From: CAYHGX01 sp964356355 | GTDB lineage: Bacteria > Patescibacteriota > Gracilibacteria > UBA1369 > LOWO2-01-FULL-3 | DNA: 57,775 bases | Direction: 5' to 3' | Assembly: GCA_964356355.1 (NCBI GenBank) | Contig: CAYHGX010000008.1 | Coordinates: 1-57,775, forward strand | Part shown: piece after piece, positions 1 through 5,453 of the stretch | How positions within the stretch are numbered: the first letter of the stretch is position 1 | Layout of the letters: every line of letters begins with the position of its first letter | The notes under the pieces: generated by a model | Database searches by the model: none | What the model saw: the letters and a program-made list of their open reading frames with translations, nothing else | What the model was told of the DNA's origin: nothing | Program-made: the position numbers and the translations under genes

Positions 1-51
1 CTTGTTGGTTTTTCACGGTTGTTTTCCATAGTTTGAAAAAATATTTCATCT

Positions 52-84
52 AACTAGGTCTTATGCGAAGTATAAGACCTAGTT
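52..84. repeat. Perfect 13-bp inverted repeat (hairpin)
   Basis: Arms at 52-64 and 72-84 are perfectly complementary around a 7-base loop. Read on the minus strand the hairpin is followed within about ten bases by a run of T, so it may terminate a minus-strand transcript coming from the island. No T-run follows on the plus strand. It could also be a protein or recombinase site near the integrase. Only the palindrome is certain. Confidence 0.5.
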
Positions 85-238
85 GTGTGGAAGTTAAGGG
101 ATTATGGGTAATTGTGGGGATTTTTTAAAATTCAGAAATTTTTTAAGAATTTTTAATGATTATTTAATGTTTGGTTGCTAGGGTGAGGTCGTAGTCTTGA
201 CCAATAAAACTACAAAAACTATTATTTAATCATAAATT

Positions 239-403
239 ATGATTATTCAAACTTCACATTTAGGTAAATGGATCGCTGCAAAGGGCGACAACGTTATTGC
301 AGTTGATACTACGTTTACAAAGGTTAAAAATAAAATCGTAAACAGAAAAGATTACAAATCAATAAGATTTGCCCTTATTCCAAAAGGTCCAATAGCCGGC
401 TAA
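239..403 (+). CDS. DUF5678-like small protein (54 aa)
   Basis: A short ORF, ATG at 239 to TAA at 403, encodes 54 residues. It starts with a short strand and a GKW-[IV]-A pattern, followed by a D-N-V-I-A-V strand, a basic helix and a final strand ending in a Pro-Lys-Gly tail. This matches my recollection of the DUF5678 family, small proteins of unknown function that in CPR genomes and archaea often sit directly before a retropepsin-like aspartic protease. That protease start appears to follow 4 bases downstream (see 408-494), which supports the call. The gene lies 4 bases before the next ATG and was probably co-translated with it. No catalytic residues are apparent. The family assignment is from memory and moderately confident. 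Confidence 0.6.
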   Translation: MIIQTSHLGKWIAAKGDNVIAVDTTFTKVKNKIVNRKDYKSIRFALIPKGPIAG

Positions 404-407
404 TCTT

Positions 408-494
408 ATGAAATTCAAATACCAAGGATACCCTCTAAATTCAGGAGGGAATGTTTATAGACCCACAATTCCAATTATACTCAAGAATGGTGCC
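408..494 (+). pseudogene. Remnant N-terminus of a retropepsin-like aspartic protease
   Basis: The first 29 codons of the 408-1313 reading frame have no counterpart in tyrosine recombinases. Their pattern (M-K-F-K-Y, then R-P-x-I-P-I-x-L-K-x-G) resembles the start of bacterial retropepsin-like proteases, which continue into a D-[ST]-G-A active site. Here the reading frame passes into the integrase before any Asp-Ser/Thr-Gly appears. The DUF5678-like gene just upstream is the usual neighbour of such proteases. I infer a protease gene cut by insertion or deletion, with its start now fused in frame to the recombinase. Confidence 0.45.
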
Positions 495-1313
495 ATGCAT
501 TTTAATGACTACTTACAACAAACCGAGAGGGAGCTTAAGATTCGCAATTATAGCCCCCGCACAGTGCAGGCATATTTGGGCGCTTTGAAATTCTATTTTC
601 TATTTAATGATCAGCCGGAGAGATTTAATGAGGAGAATATCAAGAACTTTCTATTAGCGAAAAAAGAGCAAAATTGTGCACCGAAAACCCTACATGTGTA
701 CTTGAGCGCTATTAAGTTTTTCTATGGAGAAGTGCTGAATATTAAGCAAAGAATAAATATAAAATTTGCCAGAAAGCAGAGACGCATACCTGTGGCTCTA
801 ACTCGTAAAGAAATCATTCATCTTATAGCCATTACGCACAACCAGAAGCACAAACTGATGATCAGCCTGGCCTACGGCGCCGGATTGAGAGTGAGCGAAG
901 TGGTGAACATGAAGGTTGGCGATTTGCAATTTGCTGAAAACCTTATCCATATCAAGAATGCCAAGGGAGGCAAAGATCGTTTTTCAATTATTCCAGATCC
1001 TATTAAAGATGATTTGAAGCGCTTTATTTCAGACAAACCTGTCAAGTCGATTCTTTTTGAAAGCCTGCGAGGTGGCAAACTTTCAAGCAGAACTGCACAG
1101 AAGGTCTTTGCTAATTCTCTGCAAAGAGCTGGCATCGATAAGCCAGCTACCTTCCACTCTTTACGTCACAGCTTTGCTACACATCTTGTGCAATCCGGCA
1201 CGGCATTACACCTGATACAAGAAATTCTTGGCCACAGGGATATCAAAACAACTCAAATGTATTTGCATCTTTCAGCCGGAGAGAGCATTGCTGCTGTTAG
1301 AAGTCCGCTCTGA
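408..1313 (+). CDS. Tyrosine recombinase / site-specific integrase (XerC/D-like)
   Basis: This enzyme cuts and rejoins DNA at specific sites through a covalent phosphotyrosine intermediate. From Met30 (base 495) it has the normal layout: a SAM-like N-terminal core-binding domain (about 32-112) and a catalytic domain (about 128-295). All catalytic residues are visible: R161 in the GAGLR motif, K186 or K189 in KGGKDR, H250-x-x-R253, H276 in LGH and Y285. Starting at 495 gives 272 residues, close to XerD-type integrases without extra domains; the 29 residues before it look foreign. Either ATG could be used; 408 gives a fusion. Toxin-antitoxin genes follow, and a tRNA-Ser with repeated 3' ends lies 2.7 kb away, so it probably mobilised the island rather than acting as the housekeeping Xer. 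Confidence 0.92.
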   Translation: MKFKYQGYPLNSGGNVYRPTIPIILKNGAMHFNDYLQQTERELKIRNYSPRTVQAYLGALKFYFLFNDQPERFNEENIKNFLLAKKEQNCAPKTLHVYLSAIKFFYGEVLNIKQRINIKFARKQRRIPVALTRKEIIHLIAITHNQKHKLMISLAYGAGLRVSEVVNMKVGDLQFAENLIHIKNAKGGKDRFSIIPDPIKDDLKRFISDKPVKSILFESLRGGKLSSRTAQKVFANSLQRAGIDKPATFHSLRHSFATHLVQSGTALHLIQEILGHRDIKTTQMYLHLSAGESIAAVRSPL

Positions 1314-1325
1314 GCTTAAACTAAA

Positions 1326-1353
1326 TTGACTTAGTGTGAAAAAAGAGTATAAT
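1326..1353 (+). promoter_or_regulatory. Sigma-70-type promoter of the Phd/RelE operon
   Basis: TTGACT at 1326-1331 and a perfect TATAAT at 1348-1353 are separated by 16 bases, 30 bases before the antitoxin ATG. This is one of the strongest consensus promoters in the window. It separates the toxin-antitoxin operon from the integrase. Confidence 0.75.
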
Positions 1354-1382
1354 ATATATACAAATTCAGTAATAAATTCAAT

Positions 1383-1640
1383 ATGTTTAAAGACCAGTGT
1401 ATCTCCATAACAGACCTTCGCACCAAAACTAAAGAATGCCTTGAAGATCTTGGGAGAGAGCCAAAATACGTTTTTGTTAATAATAAGCCTATTGCTGTTT
1501 TACTCGATATAAATGAGTACGAAATTGCTTTTATGAAGCCGGAGTTAAAGGAGTTGTCGCTTGAGGAAGCGGACGAAGCCACCCTTTATGCGGCTAAAAG
1601 TGCCAGAAAGGCTAAAAAATCCGAGTTGGTTAATCTTTAA
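1383..1640 (+). CDS. Phd/YefM-type antitoxin
   Basis: The 85-residue protein has the Phd/YefM N-terminal DNA-binding fold: an S-I-T-D-L-R-T helix start, a strand with Y-V-F-V-N-N-K-P-I-A-V-L-L, then an acidic and basic C-terminal tail that would wrap the toxin. Such antitoxins neutralise a RelE/ParE toxin and repress their own operon with it. The stop is followed after 2 bases by the toxin ATG at 1643, the usual tight coupling. A consensus promoter lies directly upstream. The island setting suggests it stabilises the integrated element. Family call is confident; the partner's exact target is not readable. Confidence 0.88.
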   Translation: MFKDQCISITDLRTKTKECLEDLGREPKYVFVNNKPIAVLLDINEYEIAFMKPELKELSLEEADEATLYAAKSARKAKKSELVNL

Positions 1641-1642
1641 TA

Positions 1643-1897
1643 ATGCCAGAAATTGTTCAAATACTTGAGAAAAAAGAGATAGCCTCCTATTTGAAATCCA
1701 GAAATTTATTAAAACAATATAAAAAGGCCAAACAGTATCTTCTAAGTGGCAATTATTTAAATACAAAGTTCAAAGAACGCAATCCAAAAGGTAGTGGCAT
1801 TTGGTATTTTCGTATCAACAAGCAATACAGAGCATTAGGAGTTTTTAATGATCTAGGCCAGCTCATCATTTTCAAAATCGACAACCACCAGAAGTGA
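1643..1897 (+). CDS. RelE/ParE-family toxin (type II TA)
   Basis: The 84-residue protein has the RelE/ParE pattern: two N-terminal helices (K-R-L-L-K-Q-Y-K-K-A-K region), then the strand set F-K-E-R-N-P-K-G-S-G-I-W-Y-F-R-I-N-K-Q-Y-R-A, ending in a strand with I-I-F-K-I-D-N-H. RelE members cleave mRNA in the ribosome A site; ParE members poison gyrase. The basic and aromatic residues (R and Y in W-Y-F-R-I-N-K-Q-Y-R) fit a RelE/HigB-like RNase, but I cannot separate the two activities from sequence alone. It is translated with the antitoxin 2 bases upstream and is intact. It ends 2 bases before the convergent VOC gene. Confidence 0.85.
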   Translation: MPEIVQILEKKEIASYLKSRNLLKQYKKAKQYLLSGNYLNTKFKERNPKGSGIWYFRINKQYRALGVFNDLGQLIIFKIDNHQK

Positions 1898-1899
1898 TT

Positions 1900-2334
1900 C
1901 TACTTCGCCGCGCAATTCACCATCCACTGGATGCCGAATTTATCGGCAAATGAGCCGTAGTAGGCGCCCCAAAACATTTCCTGGAGAGGCATTTCCACTT
2001 TGCCTCCGGCGGAGAGCTTCATAAATAATTCATCGGCTTCGGCGCGAGTGTCGGGCTCGAGGTTGATATACATATTATTTCCAGGATTTACCTTGAAGCC
2101 CATGGATTCAGGCGCGTCGGTGCCCATAAGCACATGGCCGCCCAAAATTGGCAGCTCGATATGCATCACCAAGTTTTTGTCATCTTCAGACATCGCCGGA
2201 GCACCTTCTTGAGGTGGAACCTCTGAGAAACGGTGAATACCACCGGTAAATTCACCACCGAAAACAGAACGATAAAAATTAAAAACTTCCTCGGTTTGGC
2301 GGGGAAAGTTTAGATATGTACTGGTACGAGCCAT
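1900..2334 (-). CDS. VOC-superfamily protein, PhnB/glyoxalase-like
   Basis: The 144-residue protein has the paired beta-alpha-beta-beta-beta arrangement of the vicinal-oxygen-chelate fold and is closest to the PhnB / 3-demethylubiquinone-9 3-methyltransferase-like group. Diagnostic stretches are T-Y-L-N-F near the start, F-Y-R-S-V-F-G-G-E, V-M-H-I-E-L-P, H-V-L-M-G-T-D, and W-G-A-Y-Y-G-S-F-x-D-x-F-G-I-Q-W-M-V-N near the end. Many members of this group have no proven reaction and may bind small ligands or drugs. Full length. It stands alone on the minus strand between the toxin and a small membrane protein. Its substrate cannot be inferred. Confidence 0.88.
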   Translation of the reverse strand: MARTSTYLNFPRQTEEVFNFYRSVFGGEFTGGIHRFSEVPPQEGAPAMSEDDKNLVMHIELPILGGHVLMGTDAPESMGFKVNPGNNMYINLEPDTRAEADELFMKLSAGGKVEMPLQEMFWGAYYGSFADKFGIQWMVNCAAK

Positions 2335-2355
2335 AGGAAAATGGTTTAGGAAATA

Positions 2356-2628
2356 CTAATTACTAAGAGTAAACACGCCGGTTTTCTCTGCTTCATCTTC
2401 TTTGTCTCGAAAAATCAGCTCCTGGCAGGCTTGTCTTATTCCATTTCTATGGCCACCCACTACTTCATTCCACCAAAGGTCAGTTTGCTCCCTGAGTTCG
2501 GCGCAATCACGAACGCTAATATCAATCGAATATGTTTCTGGTTTACTACTTAACTTATAAACAGCTGCTCCACCTAGAGCGGCAATTCCTATTCCCATTG
2601 CCACTTCTTCTAATTTGGGTACGCGCAT
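2356..2628 (-). CDS. Small predicted membrane-anchored protein, unknown
   Basis: This 90-residue protein is not recognised. Residues about 9-27 form a Gly/Ala-rich hydrophobic segment that could be one membrane helix or an uncleaved signal. The rest is soluble and polar, with two cysteines (in D-C-A-E-L and Q-A-C-Q-E) and two adjacent tryptophans. It lies between the VOC and alpha/beta hydrolase genes, all minus strand, possibly one operon. The frame is open with an ATG, and nothing larger competes with it. Confidence that it is translated is moderate. Confidence 0.55.
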   Translation of the reverse strand: MRVPKLEEVAMGIGIAALGGAAVYKLSSKPETYSIDISVRDCAELREQTDLWWNEVVGGHRNGIRQACQELIFRDKEDEAEKTGVFTLSN

Positions 2629-2658
2629 ACTTAATGATATTAACAGTTAGGGTTTTAT

Positions 2659-3222
2659 CTAACACGCCTCTGGCTCTCCTTGCAATACTTTGTTATCCAG
2701 CAGGGTTTGGAAGCTTAAATAACCCGAGGCTCGGTTGAAGTGCCCGGCGCCGGGAATCAAAGTGAGTTCCACTCCTAAATTCTGCGCTAATTCATAGCCC
2801 TTTTCCAGCTTAATATAGGGGTCGTCATCGGAGTGGTAGACAACAAAGTTGCGGCAGTTCTTCCTTATTTGCGGCCAATTGAAGGCTCTTTGGGCAAAGG
2901 TTTTCATTCCGTCATCAAATTTATTTTCCGCCTTTCCGGTAAAGCCAGCCACGAGGCAAGCGGCTTTGGTAGGATACTTTTCAAGAAGATTAAGCACAAA
3001 GGGCACGCCCAGGCTATGACCAATAAAAATAGTGTCCGGAGTGATAAATTCCTCGTATGATTCAATCACTCCAATCCAGTTGGTAAGAGTCTGATTTTCG
3101 GGAGTTGGAAATTGCGGTATGAAAACTTGATGTTGGAGATTTTCGAGTTCAACCTTCAGCCAAGGAAACCAGTTTTCTCCTGGATGACCACCAACACCGT
3201 GAATAATGAAGACATTTGCCAT
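2659..3222 (-). CDS. Alpha/beta hydrolase, RBBP9/YdeN family
   Basis: The 187-residue serine hydrolase is complete for the RBBP9/YdeN family. Visible elements are the N-terminal V-F-I-I-H-G-V-G-G strand and oxyanion loop, nucleophile S70 in GHSLG, an acid in the S-D-D-D-P segment (131-135) and H161 in G-A-G-H-F. These small esterase-like proteins have mostly unknown natural substrates. It is on the minus strand, 30 bases before the small membrane protein and 20 bases after the HepT stop. Nothing is missing from the triad, so it should be active. Confidence 0.9.
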   Translation of the reverse strand: MANVFIIHGVGGHPGENWFPWLKVELENLQHQVFIPQFPTPENQTLTNWIGVIESYEEFITPDTIFIGHSLGVPFVLNLLEKYPTKAACLVAGFTGKAENKFDDGMKTFAQRAFNWPQIRKNCRNFVVYHSDDDPYIKLEKGYELAQNLGVELTLIPGAGHFNRASGYLSFQTLLDNKVLQGEPEAC

Positions 3223-3242
3223 GGAATGGGGAAAAGCTTGAA

Positions 3243-3587
3243 TTAAAGGGATTCAACTATTGCTGAAATCTGCTTTTTTAATTTAGGAATATCTTTAATG
3301 CAAATTTGCCAAACAAGCTCCATTTCTACACCAAAATATTCATGAACAATTATATCTCTCAGCCCTGCCATTTTTTTCCATGGAATCAAGGAATATTTTT
3401 TCCTAAATGATAGTGATATATTTTTCACAGCTTCGCCGATAACCTCCAGTCTTCTCAATGTGGCATCCTGAATATTAACAGACTTCGAAAATCTAACTTC
3501 AGATAACCCATCAAAGTCGTTTTCAATTTTCTCTATGTTTTCCAAAATGTGCTCTAGAAAAATCTTAGGATCTTTTGGCTTTTTCAT
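3243..3587 (-). CDS. hepT: HepT-like HEPN ribonuclease toxin
   Basis: The 114-residue all-helical protein belongs to the HepT (formerly DUF86) family of HEPN domains. The signature R-x4-H-x-Y is intact: R77, H82 and Y84 in R-D-I-I-V-H-E-Y. The helix R-R-L-E-V-I-G-E-A-V-K-N is typical of the family. HepT is an RNase toxin; its partner MntA adds AMP groups to the tyrosine of this motif and silences it. The partner gene lies immediately upstream, and its 3' end overlaps the HepT start by 23 bases, so translation is coupled. This is the second TA module in the island. Confidence 0.9.
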   Translation of the reverse strand: MKKPKDPKIFLEHILENIEKIENDFDGLSEVRFSKSVNIQDATLRRLEVIGEAVKNISLSFRKKYSLIPWKKMAGLRDIIVHEYFGVEMELVWQICIKDIPKLKKQISAIVESL

Positions 3588-3864
3588 AAATTACTTTTTG
3601 CTCTTTTAAAATAATATCCTTGAGCCGATGATTTATTCCTCCATATGTAAGCAGGTCAACTTTTCTTCCAAGTTCCTCCTCCAGCTCAAGTTTTAGACCA
3701 ATAAGATCTAGAAGACTTTTGTTTTTGCCAAGCTGAACTAAAAGATCAACATCACTTTTTTTAGTCTCTTCACCCCTGGCAAATGAACCAAAAACAGCTG
3801 CCTTGAGGACTCCTTGGCGTTTTAAAATTGTTACTATTTGCCTTTTTATAGTTGGGACTAACAT
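3565..3864 (-). CDS. mntA: MntA-like minimal nucleotidyltransferase antitoxin
   Basis: This small nucleotidyltransferase has the polymerase-beta core G-S-F-A-R-G-E followed by K-S-D-V-D-L-L-V, supplying two metal-binding aspartates. It is the expected partner of HepT, modifying the toxin's HEPN tyrosine with AMP. I chose the Met at 3864 because the residues before it (from an ATG at 3891) are Tyr/Cys/His-rich and outside the fold; this gives 99 residues. Its end overlaps hepT by 23 bases. The gene starts about 40 bases from the first tRNA-Ser 3'-end copy at 3907, so it directly borders the repeat array. Confidence 0.88.
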   Translation of the reverse strand: MLVPTIKRQIVTILKRQGVLKAAVFGSFARGEETKKSDVDLLVQLGKNKSLLDLIGLKLELEEELGRKVDLLTYGGINHRLKDIILKEQKVIYEKAKRS

Positions 3865-3906
3865 GCTGTGATAATAGCAAAAAATCCACAAATTGGCAAT
3901 TTAGTG

Positions 3907-4052
3907 TGGAGGAGAGACAGGGATTTGCCCCTTCGGGGCATAAACTTCTCATCCCACGTGGCTTTGGGGATTGTTTTTATGGAGGAGAGACAGGGATTTG
4001 CCCCTTCGGGGCATAAACTTCTCATCCCATGTGGCTTTGGGGATTGTTTTTA
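3907..4052 (-). repeat. Two 73-bp tandem units each starting with the tRNA-Ser 3' end
   Basis: Unit 1 (3907-3979) and unit 2 (3980-4052) differ by a single base. Each begins with the 19 bases TGGAGGAGAGACAGGGATT, which are also the last 19 bases of tRNA-Ser (4053-4071, read on plus), so this sequence occurs at 3907, 3980 and 4053 at exact 73-bp steps. The rest of each unit contains a GCCCC-TTCG-GGGC hairpin and an A+T-rich spacer. In transcription direction they lie directly 3' of the tRNA. This looks like serial duplication at a recombinase attachment site or slippage; neither unit is a full tRNA. Confidence 0.9.
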
Positions 4053-4140
4053 TGGAGGAGAGACAGGGATTCGAACCCTGGGTCCCTTGCAGGACTATAG
4101 TTTTCAAGACTATCGCTTTCGACCGCTCAGCCATCTCTCC
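4053..4140 (-). tRNA. tRNA-Ser (anticodon UGA)
   Basis: Read on the minus strand, the 88-base gene begins GGAGAGA and ends TCTCTCC-T-CCA. The anticodon stem ATAGT/ACTAT encloses the loop CTTGAAA, giving anticodon TGA (reads UCA, Ser). A long variable arm of the serine type and a T arm CAGGG-TTCGAAT-CCCTG are present. CCA is encoded. The discriminator base reads T where G is usual for bacterial tRNA-Ser, which is worth noting. It is followed downstream by the two 73-bp partial copies of its own 3' end. Confidence 0.95.
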
Positions 4141-4264
4141 TTATTATTTGGAAGCTCCAATCGCTTGAAGCTACGACAATATAGAAAAGATGGGCGCAAA
4201 AAGCAATTGTTTTTGAACGATGAAAGATGTGGTACATTTGTTCTAAACATAAACAAACTTAAAC

Positions 4265-5446
4265 ATGAAAATTTCAAAATCGTTCCTGGCGCTTGGTCTC
4301 TTTTTCGCCATGAGTCTGCAGACTTTTGCGAACTTTAATGACGTTGATAATAGTGAATTGTACTTTAAAGGGATTAAATATCTTCAAGACAACGGCATTG
4401 TAAACGGCTACGAAGACGGTACTTTTAAACCACACAACGAAGTTAACAGGGCGGAAATGCTGAAAATTGTAATTGAAGCGAAAGAAATTCCCGAGGCTAA
4501 TCTGGCACAATATGCAGGAGAAAGCTGTTTTCAAGATGTGCCGGCAGATGTCTGGTACACAAAATATGTTTGTTATGCAAAGGCGCAGGGTTGGGTTGGT
4601 GGCTATGACAATGGGAAAAACTTTCGCCCGGGAGCATCGATTAACACTGTTGAGGCCTTGAAAATTGTTTTAGAAATTTGGGGGATTGAATACCCGCAAA
4701 ATCCAAACATTTGGTACAAGGGAGTGGTTGATCGGGCTGCGGAAAGCAATTATATACCTCTAAACACTGTGGATTTTGGTGCCAATGTACACCGTGACCA
4801 AATGGCAGATATGATTTCCAGAATTATCAATGATGATGCCGGGACTTTAGCTGACTATCTCGGTCCAAGATCAGTAATCGTTGCAGATTACTCCACTATC
4901 CAAAGAGCTATGAATGGAACGGATTGGGACGTAGATCCAAACCATAATGCCCTAATCATCACAACAATCCTTACCTCTCAGGTTGACGATGAAAAGGCAT
5001 TCACCATTTTGGATGTTGAAAATGCTTATGCAAATGACCCGTCATTAACCAATATTCCAAAAACTCTCATGTATGCAGATGAGTTCAATACTTATTACTA
5101 TATCAGTAGTGCAGTTTGCATCCTGGATGGTAGCTGCAGCGAAACTCAAATTGCCAAGCTTGATGAAATTCTAACAGAGTCAGAACAGGCAGCGGATGCT
5201 TTTAGCTTAGGCGAAAAAGAAAAGGGTGATGGCTGTTATTTTGTAAGTCCATGGGACTTCCAAACAACTTTACCTTTAAGCTGGGGAGCTATACATGATT
5301 TTACGATGCTGGATATTGCCTACTGGGAGGACGTAGATAGTAATGCAGGTGCCTACACGGGGCAGGGAGTAGTGTGTGACGGAGTAATACACGAAAACAA
5401 TAGTCCTGACTTTAATGACAACATCATTAGAATACAGGGCAAATAG
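4265..5446 (+). CDS. Secreted S-layer-homology (SLH) domain protein
   Basis: The 393-residue protein starts with a signal peptide (MKISKSFLALGLFFAMSLQ, Ala-rich cleavage region near 22). Three SLH-like repeats follow, at about 24-75, 85-140 and 145-195. Landmarks are F-x-D-V near each start, Y-L-Q-D-N-G-I-V-N-G-Y-x-D-G-T-F-x-P and N-R-A-E-M-L-K-I. SLH domains bind pyruvylated cell-wall polymers and anchor S-layer proteins. The C-terminal half (about 200-393) is not recognised; it has paired cysteines (I-L-D-G-S-C, G-C-Y-F-V) and many Asp/Asn, and may be a small extracellular domain. It converges on argS with only 7 bases between the stops. Confidence 0.88.
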   Translation: MKISKSFLALGLFFAMSLQTFANFNDVDNSELYFKGIKYLQDNGIVNGYEDGTFKPHNEVNRAEMLKIVIEAKEIPEANLAQYAGESCFQDVPADVWYTKYVCYAKAQGWVGGYDNGKNFRPGASINTVEALKIVLEIWGIEYPQNPNIWYKGVVDRAAESNYIPLNTVDFGANVHRDQMADMISRIINDDAGTLADYLGPRSVIVADYSTIQRAMNGTDWDVDPNHNALIITTILTSQVDDEKAFTILDVENAYANDPSLTNIPKTLMYADEFNTYYYISSAVCILDGSCSETQIAKLDEILTESEQAADAFSLGEKEKGDGCYFVSPWDFQTTLPLSWGAIHDFTMLDIAYWEDVDSNAGAYTGQGVVCDGVIHENNSPDFNDNIIRIQGK

Positions 5447-5453
5447 CTTAAGA

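Noticed and set aside
408..1313. Housekeeping XerC/D at the replication terminus
   Set aside because: Island context, TA genes and tRNA att-like repeats fit a mobile-element recombinase better; no dif-like site was seen.
3949..4134. Minus-strand frame inside tRNA-Ser and its tail copies
   Set aside because: It is the tRNA sequence read as protein, a common false gene.
3868..4338. Plus-strand frame spanning the tRNA-Ser repeats
   Set aside because: It repeats the translated tRNA tail and hairpin units, overlaps tRNA-Ser antisense, and has no domain; it is a by-product of the repeats.
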